This document shows positions 18,442-29,042 of a stretch of 29,042 bases of DNA, in pieces. The position numbers and the translations under genes were made by a program. Under the pieces are notes generated by a model. The model did not search any database, had not been told where the DNA came from, and worked only from the letters and a program-made list of their open reading frames with translations. The DNA lies in contig NW_025955420.1 of NCBI RefSeq assembly GCF_022376445.1, forward strand, positions 1-29,042, given 5' to 3'. Positions within the stretch are counted from its first letter, which is position 1. Each line of letters starts with the position of its first letter. This DNA comes from Fomitopsis serialis. Taxonomy: Eukaryota > Basidiomycota > Agaricomycetes > Polyporales > Fomitopsidaceae.

Positions 18442-20141
18442 CTACTCGTCGGTCAGACCACGGTCGTCATGGCTCCGTCTTGTTCCTAGAGTAAATCGTT
18501 CAGCGAGTCTTGACATGCATCCAGGTTTCCAACCTACGATGTGGTGTCCGTTACTGAGTGCGTTGATCTCGGGGATTTCGCGGTGCGACGGTAATTCATA
18601 AAGCTCGCCAGAGCCAGATACGGCGATTGTTGCGCCATCGGATGCGGGTGACTTCTGCAGAAACCCAAATGAGATGTGTACCTTCGGAGATGTTTCTGAC
18701 GTGCGCGCTCGGTTGTTGAGGTTTGTGAGAAGGGTGTTTGCATATCTGCGAGGCTTCATTAGTCCAGTACTGTATACGGCGGGGCCGCATGAACCGTGCG
18801 CACATCTTGGTCAGAGTGAGAGATCTGTTTTCACAGAATGTCAGATTGATGAATCGAGCGGGGTTTAGTGAACGTTACTCACAGGACAGTGTATATTTGG
18901 GTGTTCCGTGTCTAGGTCTATCGTTCAGCGACTAGGTGTAGCCCGTCCCTTATTTGGTGATTACCTGAGGAGCTTTCGCTAGTACTACCATGATGAGAGT
19001 GCAGCTAGCTGAACACGCGGCCTCAGTTTGATAGTGGGTCCGAAATCATGCTTCACTCACCGGTAAGTGTACCTGTTTCCACTACTAGTCGGACTGTTCG
19101 ATTGACGAGAGCAGTAGAGACAGAATCTACGCTGCGTCTCCTGAGGAGCTAGAACATGAGGGCGTAGTTTCAGTTACCCGAACCCTACACAGTGTCGGGG
19201 CATACCAGGATGGTCATGATGATGGCGATTACGATATCGACTGCAGCAGCCACAGAGATCCATACCTTGTACTTGTGAGAAAATGCATGTCGAAGGTATA
19301 TTAGATACTTACAACAATGAGGGAGAACGCAGCTCCGTGAAGAACATCTTCCACTCGAGTTATTGATTTCAGCTGTGAACAGGAGGAGGATGCGTCAGTC
19401 AGTAGACGGCAATACGTGCGTCGCTTGTTCGTACCATGACTCCGGCTACAATCGCAAATGTTCCCTGCACGAGTGAGATCTATAGAATGTAGTAGCTTCA
19501 CATCCTCGGCTCACTGCGATTTAGCCCTCTGAACGTACCATGACAATAGCTCCAGACATCCAGTACGATTTCGAGAACATGTAGATCCGCCAAGCAAAGA
19601 ACATCTGCACTAGCATTGACATGAGACCGCACATGATTGGCCCTGAGAACCAAGTATTGTGCGTTTCCAACGCGGGCTCGGGGTTCCCGAAGTCATAGAC
19701 GAAGATGGTCATCATGCCAGAGGTGATCAGCCCCGTATGGACCCATTCGAAGATCAATGTCCCGTATACTTGTCGACGGTGAGTTCAAGACGCAAGACGT
19801 AGTTAACGATGATACGCACCCATCAATTTGAAAGACCATGGATCTGTAGGGAAGTAAGTGTGATAATGATCTGATTCAGCATTGGCGTTTAGTACCGGGT
19901 TACGGACGTTGTTTGCGTGATATAATACGTACACACTTGTGTATTCAGCACCCCGAGCAATCCCCAATTGAAGAAACCTGCAATGAGCTGACTCCGATGG
20001 TAAGTACTAGTCTGAGTGGAGCACAGAACCGGCGAGCTCCCACCTCAGGTCCAGCACTACAGAATAAGTTGAGAACATAGACGGGTTGACCCGAGTCGAA
20101 GCCACATGTACTCACAGAAGGTTCATCTGTCCTGTTATCAT
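18442..20141 (-). CDS. multispanning membrane protein of the basidiomycete DUF6534-like family
   Basis: Thirteen exons read right to left: 20141-20116, 20056-20044, 19987-19933, 19870-19820, 19768-19539, 19479-19435, 19372-19313, 19271-19206, 19148-19073, 19008-18965, 18911-18883, 18824-18804, 18745-18442, giving 339 residues (337 if exon 8 starts at 19265). About seven hydrophobic helices are visible. Family landmarks are GFFNWGLLGVLNTQVY near the start, LMVYGTLIFEWVHTGLIT, WFSGPIMCGLMSMLVQMFFA, FSKSYWMSGAIVMISLVQG, the cytosolic LVNRTVRLVVETG and LTKIYANTLLTNLNNR before a hydrophilic tail of about 90 residues. The family is large in Agaricomycetes; its function is unknown and the topology suggests a receptor or sensor-like protein. 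Two micro-exons (13 and 21 nt) make it easy to mis-annotate. A TATA box lies just upstream. Confidence 0.85.
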
Positions 20142-20193
20142 GATACTGTTCCAGCGGCGCAAAGTCGGGACTTGCAACCAGAGCTCGGAGACC

Positions 20194-20200
20194 TTTTATA
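20194..20200 (-). promoter_or_regulatory. TATA box of the membrane-protein gene
   Basis: Read on the minus strand this is TATAAAA, 52 bp upstream of the start codon at 20141. It fits a short-leader fungal promoter. A 9-bp inverted repeat (CGAGTGAGC / GCTCACTCG, 20219-20244) lies a little further upstream and could be an operator-like site. Confidence 0.5.
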
Positions 20201-20218
20201 AGTCAACGGATCGAACGC

Positions 20219-20244
20219 CGAGTGAGCAAGGGTGCGCTCACTCG
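20219..20244. promoter_or_regulatory. 9-bp palindrome upstream of the membrane-protein TATA box
   Basis: CGAGTGAGC and GCTCACTCG are perfect inverted copies with an 8-nt spacer (20228-20235), centred about 90 bp upstream of the start codon. Such spaced dyads are common binding sites of dimeric transcription factors. No other support exists. Confidence 0.3.
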
Positions 20245-20938
20245 ACAGTTGAGCATCATATGATGACCGTGACCACCAGTGTGTGTCAACCCGGTAGTAT
20301 GTAGGGTACCCCAGAGGCTTACTAGTAACTTCTCGGCGCCTTGAGCGTTCAAACGTTCATGGCTTGATCATGGCAGTCATAATCCTACCGTCGATGAGTG
20401 CAATACACTTGAAAGTAGTGATCATTTTTAGGCTCACCGCGTGGTTCAGGTCAGCAAACTGTCACTTACTTTGAGTATGATATCCCCTTGATTCACAACT
20501 GCAACGCAACGGATACTGTGCAGCTCAGTGCAGGATCCGGGCCTAAGAACACGGTTCGGAACGTCGACGGATGGGAACACGAACCTCGGACGGCTTCAAG
20601 ACAGCTGGAACTTTCGATGGCTTGAATGCGATGCTTGCATCTGCCACATTTCCCAATGACTCGAGGCCGCAGTCGTGCTACCCAAGCACTGATCTGTAAG
20701 CCCCGAGGATGAAGATTCTGTAGTACCGCCTTAGGCTGTGTTGGCGGATCTGAGCTCCGAACCTGGAGCTCAGATCCGCCAACTCTGAGCGGTCCTAGTG
20801 GAGTCAGGGTTGAATGTACAGTCGGTTGGGGGTGACAAGTACAGTACTAGGAACAGTGATTGCTGAAATGGCTCGTTGTGACCTCACATCTATTCTACAA
20901 GCGGCGTAGTGCAACTACGTAAGGCGTCTCTGCGAGCC
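20245..20938. other. intergenic region between membrane-protein gene and acetoacetyl-CoA synthetase
   Basis: This contains the distal promoter of the membrane-protein gene and the 3' UTR of the synthetase, which both lie on the minus strand. No coding region is visible. The perfect hairpin at 20741-20782 is listed separately. Confidence 0.4.
20741..20782. repeat. perfect 18-bp inverted repeat with 6-nt loop
   Basis: Arms 20741-20758 and 20765-20782 are exact reverse complements around GAACCT. It lies 157 bp beyond the synthetase stop codon, so it may be in that gene's 3' UTR or just after it. A perfect uninterrupted stem of this length is rare by chance. It could be a 3' processing or stability element, a tiny inverted-repeat insertion, or a small-RNA hairpin. 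There is no clear target duplication. Confidence 0.7.
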
Positions 20939-23753
20939 CTACAGCCTTGCCTTGACGACCTTGCTGCTCAGCAGATCCTCGAGGTCCCGGAATTTGTAGT
21001 AAAGTTTGAGAGATTCGGGGTTCGCGACGGTCCCGCTTGGTTTGAGAGTGGACCCGGACACGATCTGCTTCACGGCAATCTCTATCTTCTTCCCGTTCAC
21101 CGTGTACTGCGCAGATAGGCGTCAAGAATCTGTAACAAGGAGTCGACAAGAAACCACGACGACGTACAGGGATCTCGTCAACCTCGAATATGTGCGCAGG
21201 CACGTGCCGCGGGCTGAGTGCCGCCCGAATCGCTGCGCGTATGCGGTTTGCAAGAGCCTCGTCGAGCGGATGGTCCGGACGCATCTTGAGGAACAAGAGA
21301 ACGCGCTCATCCTTGTCTTGCGGCCGCCGCTGCCCGACACACAGCGAGTCGTCGACAGCGTCGGAGAAATCTTCGAGCACGGAGTAGATCTCCGCTGAGC
21401 CAAAGCGGACGCCGCTGGGGTTCAGGACACCGTCACTGTCAGGGAATTAACATGCCATCAACACGGGGTCGAAAATGGACCAGCGAGAGGATGTAGTATA
21501 GTTACCTCCGGCCAAGTATCATCAACCCATCGGTCTTCGGGTTTTTGACGATGAAGTCACCCTGGTGCCATACGCCTACCCGATGTTCAGCGCCAACCCT
21601 TTCGAAGGTAACCACTCTTGCCCATACCAGCATAAGTAGAAAAGTACGCCTTCTGGACTTTCTCTCCAGAGTCATCGCCCCAGAAGCCGAGCGGCTGCGA
21701 CGGGTGCGGTCTAGTGCAGACGAGCTCGCCAGGAACACCCGTATTCTCGATGTTCTTGCCGTCGGCATCGAATATCTCAACCTTCATGCCCAAGAGCTTG
21801 CCTTGGATCTCTGCAATGTTTAGGTCGGTCCAATGCTGCGCTCAGTACCCACAAATATATGATGGCCTACCTCCCGCATAGACAGGCAGAGCGGCAACTC
21901 CACCGACGACTGTGAGTCCGCGAGCTTAGTGTGTCAAATTGATGCGTACGATTTGACCACTTACATGCACCACAGATGTCCGTCCCGCCAGACACAGACA
22001 GAAGGTGAATATCTGGGTTGAACGCCTGTTGAGTCCACTCGAACATCGGAGGCGTCAGCACCGATCCCGTCGAGGAGATGGTCCGAAGCGCAGCGAACGA
22101 TGCCACTTTGGCTTGACTGGATATCAGCGCGATGCAATGTTCATTGTGACGCGGGAGACATACAAGGCTCTATTCCCTTCCCTTGCACCTCGCTCAAGAA
22201 GCGCGGACTCGTCCCCAAACGGAGACACTGGAGACTAATTGAGAAGAATGGTGAGCTGTTGCACAAACGGGACTCACCCTTCACGACTGAGGAAGCGGAG
22301 GAAGTCTCGCACGTCAGGGTGGAAGGGCGAGCCGTCGTACAGGACGATGCGACTGCCGCACGCGAGGCCCTGTAGCATGTACGGCCACATCATCCAGCCT
22401 GTCTGTGCTTTAGAGTAAGGCTGCGTCAGAAAATAGGTTTAATGATAAGTTTACCGTCGTGAATTGGAAGTACGTGTCGTCTGAGGTTAAGCCTATGGAG
22501 ATGCGGAGGTCTTTCTTGGCCTGGAGAAGAACACCCTGGTGTATGTTACATCAGACAGATAGGAGACGGTAGATTTGGTGAGTAGCTTACTCCTGCAGTA
22601 TGGACAATGCACTTTGGTGGTCCCGTTGTGCCGGATGAGTACAGAATGTACAACGGGTGGTTGAACGGCAGCTGCTCAAACACCAAAGGACCATTTTCGC
22701 CGGTGGCAAGAAAGGCGGACATGGTGACGCTGAGTCCCTGTGAGCTTGCCAATCCTGTCTCACGTCGAGTTATGGTCGAAGTGCTCACCTCTTCGGGATC
22801 TTGACCAATTGCAAAGTCGAAAATTCTTTGCCGTCGGCAACACTGGGCAGCAAAATTACACTCTGCAGACCATGCGTCGCAAGAGCGTTCGCGACCTCCG
22901 AGACTTTGGGCACCATGTCGAAGGCTTTACCGGCATAGACGACTTCTGACTCGGAGAAGATAATCTTGGGTTGTATCTGTCTATAACGGTCAAGTATGCC
23001 CTGAGAAGTTATGGGTATAAGGTTCGTATCGAATGTGGGGCAAGGTTGGAAAACACCGTACGTGAGTGCCCATGTCAGGAGCTGTGCTAGAGAATATAGC
23101 ACCCAGGGAGGCAGATGCCAACGCAATGACGACTGCGTCTATGCTATTGGTGACGATAGCTAGCGAGTGTCAATGATGTTGGCACATGTGGAACATGGAA
23201 CAACATCTCTTACCAGCAACTCTGTCGCCCTTCACGATGCCATTCGCTCTCATCGCGGCAGCTAATCTTCTGACCATTTCTCGCAGCTCACGGTACGTAT
23301 AGTGCTGAACAGTCCCAAAATCTCTCGCGGCAATGCATGCGACACCGTCATCACGGCGATGTAGCAGGTTCTCTGCGTAGTTTAGTCTGGCACCCGGGAA
23401 CCAAGTCGGTAGCTCCTTCATTCGTCCCTCCTCGAGTATCTAGTGGGGCACTTAGACGGAGCGGAACACTTGACGATCGCGAACGTACCTTGCTCGGAGG
23501 GACGGAAGAGATGATACCAATATACTCCCAGACATCCATCCAAAAGTCGTAGCTCTCGACTGAATACCTGTGCAAATCATGATAGTCCTCTGGTCGCAGT
23601 ATATGAGAGGTGGTACAGTTCGTGGCGCGAGAACTACGTACTCAAGGCCAACCCGTGCTTGCGATTGACCATACGCCTGAACACCTCCAGCGAGGTATAC
23701 GATGGTCTAGAGGGGCTCCATATCAGTTTAGACTGCGAGAAGTGCCCGTCCAT
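20939..23753 (-). CDS. acetoacetyl-CoA synthetase
   Basis: Fifteen exons (23753-23642, 23589-23489, 23439-23214, 23159-23062, 23000-22789, 22744-22591, 22535-22455, 22402-22278, 22234-22164, 22111-21965, 21909-21871, 21810-21628, 21575-21506, 21435-21168, 21106-20939) give 684 residues, the usual family length. It belongs to the ANL adenylating superfamily: AMP-binding motif [10 protein letters not shown] at residues 285-294, TGWMMW in exon 8, [19 protein letters not shown], the [17 protein letters not shown] hinge region, and the catalytic lysine in VNGKKIE (about 635). [17 protein letters not shown] and [14 protein letters not shown] are characteristic of acetoacetyl-CoA synthetase rather than acetyl-CoA synthetase. 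The reaction is acetoacetate + ATP + CoA to acetoacetyl-CoA, normally cytosolic, linking ketone-body and leucine breakdown to sterol and lipid synthesis. The gene is divergent from SEY1. Confidence 0.94.
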
Positions 23754-24158
23754 GATGACTTTGTGCTGCGTTTGATCTCAGCGTATATGCGCGACCCTTT
23801 GACTTGTACAGTCTCCCGACGAGCGAGGCGAGCAGGCAATGTCGCACAAAGAAGAGAAGGCGGACATAACATTTCGACAAAGCCGTGCCAATGGCGGGAG
23901 TCGGACGCCCGGGATGGCCGTCAGCTGGACATTGCAGCAGAGGCGTATCGGCAATGGCCGAAGGCACGCAATGGGCGTCGCCGAGAAAGGCAGGGCCTCT
24001 TGTGAGGCGTACCGCATCGTCACTGTCGTCCACAACCAGCACATACTCAACGCTCCCAGCACGTTCCTTTCACCGCCTCGCACACGCCTTTGTCTGGCCA
24101 GACGTATATAAAACCGCCCAACATTGCGGCACCTTGATTATCTTCCACGCCGACCGCC
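23754..24158. promoter_or_regulatory. shared divergent promoter of the synthetase and SEY1
   Basis: Only 405 bp separate the two start codons, which point away from each other. A TATA box serves SEY1 (24105-24113). On the minus side no strong TATA is visible, only a CATATACG at about 23784. Short open frames here have no conserved content. Confidence 0.5.
24105..24113 (+). promoter_or_regulatory. TATA box of SEY1
   Basis: TATATAAAA lies about 50 bp upstream of the SEY1 start codon at 24159, leaving a very short leader. Confidence 0.6.
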
Positions 24159-27136
24159 ATGAACGGCAACCACGTCAATGGAGACGCGAAGCCTAACAAT
24201 GAACGTATACAAATCATCAACGACGAGAAACAATTTACGTGCGTAAATTTACGCTTGCGTGCACAAGCCAGTGTGTGCTGAGCTCCCGACAGGCCAGAGT
24301 TGACCCACCAGGTAGAGCGGTGGGGCCTGCAGAATGCCGGTTTCGACTACGATATTGTCGCAGTATTTGGATCACAGTCTACTGGCAAAAGTGCGCATGA
24401 GCATTGCCGCTATCACTGCTTCTTCGTTGATAACGCTCACAGGTACACTGCTAAACCGCCTATTCGGCACTAACTTTGACGTCATGGACGAGACAAGACG
24501 GCAGCAGACTACGAAAGGTGCGCGACGATCTCTCAGAGTCCTCCAATGTCAGAGTACTGATCCGTAATAGGTATATGGATCTGTAGAGGCAAGGGTATGA
24601 ACGCCATGGTCATGGACGTGGAGGGTACAGATGGGCGAGAGCGAGGAGAGGACCAGGTGCGCGCAGTCGTCCTACACCAACTGAGCTGCTCTGACTTTCC
24701 CTCAGGACTTCGAGAGGAAATCTGCTCTCTTTTCGCTTGCCTCATCCGAGGTGCTCCTCGTCAATCTGTGGGAACATCAAGTCGGTCTGTACCAGGGTGC
24801 CAATATGGGACTGCTCAAGACTGTATTTGAGGTGAACCTCGGGTTATTCGGCAAGAAGTCGGCGGATGGGTGCGTGCATATATACTACCAAAGAGACGCC
24901 GAATTTACAGGAGGCGAGCTTTAGTCGCAACCAGCGAACACTCTTGTTATTCGTCATTCGAGACCATATCGGCACGACGCCGCTCGCGAACTTGCAAGCC
25001 ACGCTCAGCGCCGACATGCAGAAGATCTGGGAGTCGCTGTCCAAACCACCAGAGCTGCAAGACCGTCAGCTCTCCGACTACTTTGACCTCTCTTTCGCCG
25101 CACTCCCACACAAGGTGCTCGAGGCGCAGAGGTTTGAGAGCGAGGTGGCAGAGCTCAGGAAGCGGTTCGTGGACAAGTCGAGAGAGGACTACGTGTTCAA
25201 GCCTGCTTACCACAAGCGCATCCCGGCTGATGGTGTGGCGTTCTACATGGAAGGCATCTGGGTATGCTATCGGTTCCGTTGCAGTGAAGCGGTGGCCGTT
25301 GACACGTATGCTTTCGCAGGAACAAGTCCAGAGCAACAAAGATCTGGACCTGCCTACACAGCAGGAGCTGTTGGCGCAGTTCCGTTGCGACGAGATCTCC
25401 AGTGCGGCGCTTGTCGAGTTCAACGAACAAGCGAAGCCTCAACGGAAACCGATCGAATCGGGCAAGGTCGTGGAGGGCCTCGGTGGCATGATGCGGAATT
25501 GGCGTACCGCAGCCTTGAGTACGCCCTGGTTGTGCATACGATGACAGACTACTAACGTGTACTTGTGTAGCCCGCTACGACCGCGATGCCTCGCGATATC
25601 ACCAAGGCGTCTACAGGCGCAAGCGCGTGGACCTCGTTGGCGTGCTCGACTCGACGCTCTCGCCGCTCTTCCTCGGGCAGCTCAAGAATCTGCACAAGGC
25701 ATGTCTCGTCGCGTTCAAAGACGAAATGCACAAAGGTATGCGCGGCGAAGGCTACAACTTTGCCGACATTGTCACCGCAGCGCGGGCTCGCTGTGCGAAG
25801 CGCTTCGTCGAAGGTGCGACGGAGGCGCTTGTGGAGGGTACGGATTGGTCATATGACGAGGAGTACGAGCTGTTGCAGCAGGAGATCAGGAGCGTGGCGA
25901 ACCAGTGCAGGAAGGATGAGACGAAGAAGATGGTGAACACGATCGAGGTGGGTTGCGCGTGATCTGGTGCTCCGTAGCCGCTGATCATCCCGCTTCTTTG
26001 ACTGCAGCGGAACTTCAAGAAGCAGATCTCGGAACCTGTTGAGCTGGCTCTCAACAGACCTGAACATGACATGTGGGACAAGATCCTCAAGGCGTTCCGT
26101 GAGAACCTCGCGAAGGCAGAGTCATCATACCTCGTGAAAGCGAAGAGTTAGTCGTTTTCGCACCTTCTGGAGTGATGTCTCATGTTGCTCTGTATAGGCT
26201 TCGACTGCACGGACGAGGAGAACGAGAGTGCGCTCGCGTCTCTACGGAAGCGTGCCTGGCTGGCGTTCCGAGCCAAGATCGAGGAGCAGACGACCGACGC
26301 GGCGTTCCTCACCAAGCTCCGCACGTACTTCGAGGAGCGCTTCCGGTACGACGAGAACAACATCCCGCGCGTCTGGAGACCCGGAGATGATATCGACGGT
26401 GCCTTCAAGAAGGCGAGAGACCAGGTATGTCTCATCGTACCCCATGTGTACGACCTCTCACAGCTCACTCTCCTCCGCAGACACTCGAGCTCGTCCCTCT
26501 TTACGCAAAGATCCACCCCGTCGACCCCTCGCTTGAGTTTACACTGCCCTCGGAGACATCCGACTCGCTCTCGGAAGCAGCAGACGACTTCGACTTCCCT
26601 GCGACGCTCGTGATCTTTACGGAGACGAAGATCCTAGACGTCATGGCGCGCTTTCGGCGCGACGCGGACGCGTACTACGTCGAGGCGAAGCGGAGCACGG
26701 TCTCGAGCGTCGCGCAGATCCCGTACTGGATGTACGGTGTGCTCGTCGTGCTCGGGTGGAACGAGGCGATGGTCGTGCTGTTCAATCCGTTCTACTTCGC
26801 GATGCTGGCGCTGTTGATTGCGTTCGCGTAAGTGTTACTGGTGATACTTGTACCCAGTCCCGGGCTGACCATATGGTGCAGGTACATAAGCCTCCAGCTT
26901 GGTTTGGTGGGCCCGATGTTGCAAGTGGGTAGGACCGTCGGGAATGAGGTGCGCATCCCGTTATGATACATACCTTTGAATATGTGTTGATCGTTCCGCA
27001 GATTCATCGCCAGGCCGACAGACGCCTCCGCGAACACTTCTCACAGCCAACAATTACACAACCCGTGCGTGCGCAACGCGCGGATGGCGACGAGGTCGAG
27101 CGGGAGCTCCGGCGGAGGAAGGCGGAGCCGATGTAG
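24159..27136 (+). CDS. SEY1: Sey1, dynamin-like GTPase for ER membrane fusion
   Basis: Thirteen exons (24159-24238, 24293-24390, 24443-24517, 24571-24656, 24706-24869, 24925-25261, 25320-25518, 25571-25947, 26008-26146, 26198-26424, 26481-26827, 26882-26948, 27002-27136) give 776 residues, typical for the fungal Sey1/RHD3/atlastin family. The GTPase motifs are in order: P-loop GSQSTGKST (53-61, split by an intron), switch I around [25 protein letters not shown], and FVIRDHIG with the guanine-specific RD pair. A long helical bundle follows, then a hydrophobic hairpin ([16 protein letters not shown] to LLIAFAYISLQ, about 674-715) and a basic cytosolic tail. Known family members sit in the ER, tether opposing tubules and fuse them to form three-way junctions. 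All motifs are intact. Confidence 0.96.
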
Positions 27137-27467
27137 GTCTGTGTTCCGCACACGTTTCACGAGCATTTCTTATATCGGAAGGATACCTATTCTTGTAATT
27201 ATTGTCTTGCGTCTGCCTGGATATCTACGAAGAGGCCATAACATTCATATTCATTGGATTGTGGGTACATCAGGTGGTCCCGCCTAAGGGAATTGGGCTG
27301 AATTGAGTGACAGATAAGTGCTACAGCATGGAGGACGCGGACTACAATAGTCGTTTCAAAGGGCATAGTCGTTTCGAGGGCATAGTCGTTTCAAGGGCGA
27401 TTCAAGGGACATAGGTATACCAGACCGGACAAAGCCACCTATGTAGTAGATCAATTCGATTGTGCAT
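27137..27467. other. intergenic region between SEY1 and the minus-strand gene
   Basis: The two flanking genes are convergent, so this 331-bp stretch carries both 3' UTRs. It contains a short minisatellite at 27346-27410 and no coding region. Confidence 0.45.
27346..27410. repeat. minisatellite, about 3.5 units of 17-18 bp
   Basis: Imperfect tandem copies of CATAGTCGTTTCAAGGG begin at about 27346, 27364 and 27381, followed by a partial unit ATTCAAGGGAC. They lie between the two convergent 3' ends and may vary between strains. Confidence 0.75.
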
Positions 27468-28461
27468 TTACGCTTCAAGCGGGAAGCTCGTCAGGACGTC
27501 CAGCGAGAAGTCGTCCTCGAGCTCGTCCTCACTGCGGGTCGAGATGAACAGGCACTACGATATCACATCAGTATGTACCCCAAGGTGCAAACCGGTGGTA
27601 TATCGTGGCGTCCACGTACCATTGCGTCTTCCTCTGATCAACCGGTTCATCGATACGTCGTGCCACTTCGTCAATTGTATGGACCTCCGAGTCCGGCTTG
27701 ACCGAGCCCTTGGCCTTGAAATAGAACTGGATTTTGGAATCCGGTCCACGAGGGTCCTGGAAGGCAATCCCGACGCACAAGTCGACGTCATACAACCGTA
27801 CTTTACGAACCTGCAGGTGGGCTATGACAATTTGAGGTGCCTTGCTGATTTGTAGCCGGGGCGGGACGCCGAAGAAGAACTGGTATCGTGGATCCAGGTC
27901 AGGTTCGGGCTCAAGACGTGGGCGGTGCACGACAGGGATGCAGATGGTCGAGTTTGCTTCCCGAACAAGCCAGCGGCTGCGGATGAGCCAGCACAGCAAC
28001 ACAAGTGTACACTCCGTGGCAGACAGAACGCCCAGGCAGGACTGCCAGGAGATGCCGGAATCGAGTGTGACGGTCGCAGAGGGTTGCAGGATTGGGTCAG
28101 AAGAATGCATGGCCAAGCAGTGTGGCACCGTGACTACTGTGGTCTGCATTGTGGCTGCTTCTCTGGCTCGCTGCGGCTGCGACAGTGATCCGGCCACAGA
28201 CTTGCAATATGTCAACGTTCTGTCCGGACATGTGCATGAGCAACGAGTGACAGTGGATGCGACAACTAAAATCCTGACTGACCCAAGTGTTCGACATGAC
28301 GCAGGTAGCTGTATGTTGCCTGTCCAGTTTGCCTCAGTAGCAGAGACGCCGCTCAACGTCGTCCATAGCACTGGCAGCCCGACATGTTCGCGTGAAACTA
28401 GTGTCCAGGCAGCCAACAAGGAACCGACTGCAGAAGCTAAGAGGGTGAACAGTGGCGACAT
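27468..28461 (-). CDS. hypothetical membrane protein
   Basis: I do not recognise this gene. A long open frame on the minus strand is uninterrupted from 28713 to 27568. I prefer the start at 28461 because it begins MSPLFTLLASAVGSLLAAW, a signal-anchor-like helix. A second hydrophobic segment, SCLGVLSATECTLVLLCWLI, lies near 28020. Beyond it is a hydrophilic domain with VRLYDVDLCVGIAFQDPRGP and KIQFYFKAKGSVKPDSEVHT. An intron starting at about 27620 (GTACGT, or GTGGAC just downstream) probably leads to a last exon ending in acidic residues and SFPLEA with a stop at 27468. The exact junction is uncertain. Cysteine-rich stretches and two membrane segments are all that can be said. An overlapping plus-strand frame seems less likely. 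Confidence 0.45.
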
Positions 28462-29042
28462 CGGTACTCTGCAAACGCGCGAGTTGAGTGTCGCGGTCAA
28501 CCTTGAGTGGGAGTGTGGACGGGTGTTATGTTGCAAGTGTTGTGACCTATATATGGGGCATAGCAGCCATACTATTCGGGAACTGGCCTCGCTTGACCAG
28601 TTCACAAAGCGACGTCGCAGCTTTGATCCGGCAGTGACTAATCGACCTGGCCCCGCACACGTTGAGTGCGATTCAGTATGAATATGCACCAGGACAGGCT
28701 GATTCCGCCCCAATACGATAGCTGCCTTGTAACCTAGAGGAATTCCGGATCTGTTCAGGCTAGGTCGGTGGAAAGGCTTGCCAGTGGGCGCCGATTGGCA
28801 CAGGCCGGCTGAATACTGAGGTTAGCTGTAAAATAAGCCGTTAATTCCCTGCAATGGCAAAAGTCACACACGCGTGTTTGAGTCCTTCAGGGTATAATAG
28901 TAAGCCCCAATGCTCGACTGCGCCAAGTGGAATGAAGTTTCGACGAGCAGTGTGCATGACATTGAAGACAAAGTGCCGCCACTCGGAGGTAAGCGTGGCG
29001 TTGAGTGCCCGATTAGGAATAGCGAAGTAAAACCTGAGCGCG
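28462..29042. other. right flank
   Basis: This holds the presumed promoter of the minus-strand membrane protein and then sequence in which I see no gene. The minus-strand open frame extends to 28713, so an upstream start cannot be excluded. Confidence 0.35.

Noticed and set aside
22213..22280. Apparent frameshift in acetoacetyl-CoA synthetase between exons 8 and 9
   Set aside because: Rereading the donor as GG|GTGAGT (three G, exon end 22278) and the acceptor as TTAG at 22235 restores the frame without any indel.
24870..25544. Alternative plus-strand frame over SEY1
   Set aside because: It is a frame-shifted shadow of SEY1 exons 5-7; the protein is Arg/Ser-rich and unlike any family, whereas the Sey1 reading is continuous through all exons.
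27842..28681. 279-codon plus-strand open frame opposite the hypothetical membrane protein
   Set aside because: Two long frames overlap in antisense and only one is likely real. The minus frame has a better start, two membrane segments and a plausible last exon, so I kept that one with low confidence.
1..29042. tRNA genes, rRNA genes or CRISPR arrays
   Set aside because: I found no cloverleaf with internal A and B boxes, no rRNA signature and no regularly spaced repeat array. CRISPR is not expected in a fungal genome.

Overview
The window looks like nuclear DNA of an Agaricomycete (mushroom-forming basidiomycete). Genes are cut by many short GT-AG introns of about 45-70 nt. The gene content fits: a secreted sedolisin, a GMC oxidoreductase relic, a GH43 glycosidase, a basidiomycete-type multispanning membrane protein (DUF6534-like) and a 776-residue Sey1. 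All gene models were spliced by eye from conserved protein motifs and phase-consistent GT/AG junctions; no database was searched.

Layout from left to right. 1-2129 has no recognisable gene, only one hairpin. 2130-4249 (+) is a complete S53 sedolisin protease. 4290-6450 is copy A of a dispersed repeat, interrupted by a 730-bp fold-back transposon (4667-5396, 3-bp target duplication ACT). 7271-8436 (+) is a SAM methyltransferase and 9429-11229 (+) an MFS transporter. 11540-12452 is repeat copy B, 12602-13199 (-) a decayed GMC oxidoreductase 3' end, and 13452-14890 repeat copy C. 15796-17700 (+) is a GH43 glycosidase with a one-base frameshift at its catalytic Asp motif, followed by a degenerate second piece of its C-terminal domain. 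18442-20141 (-) is a 13-exon membrane protein. 20939-23753 (-) is acetoacetyl-CoA synthetase and 24159-27136 (+) the ER-fusion GTPase SEY1; these two diverge from a 405-bp shared promoter. 27468-28461 (-) is an unrecognised membrane protein.

The two halves differ. From about 18.4 kb on, the genes are intact and mostly housekeeping (ketone-body/isoprenoid carbon use, ER shaping). The left 18 kb is accessory: secreted hydrolases, a methyltransferase and transporter suited to small-molecule metabolism, two broken genes and repeats.

The most unusual signal is the three-copy repeat (A, B, C). Each copy has a TATA box, a pyrimidine-rich start region, a conserved splice donor and acceptor, and a GC-rich block of about 380 bp that is far better conserved between copies than the promoter. 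This block folds, by eye, into three GNRA-capped hairpins plus a 60-nt stem-loop. The differences between copies inside the stems keep pairing as G.U, and a one-base deletion in copy A breaks every reading frame without disturbing a hairpin. I interpret it as a possible structured non-coding RNA family; this is inference and needs a covariance-model search and RNA evidence.
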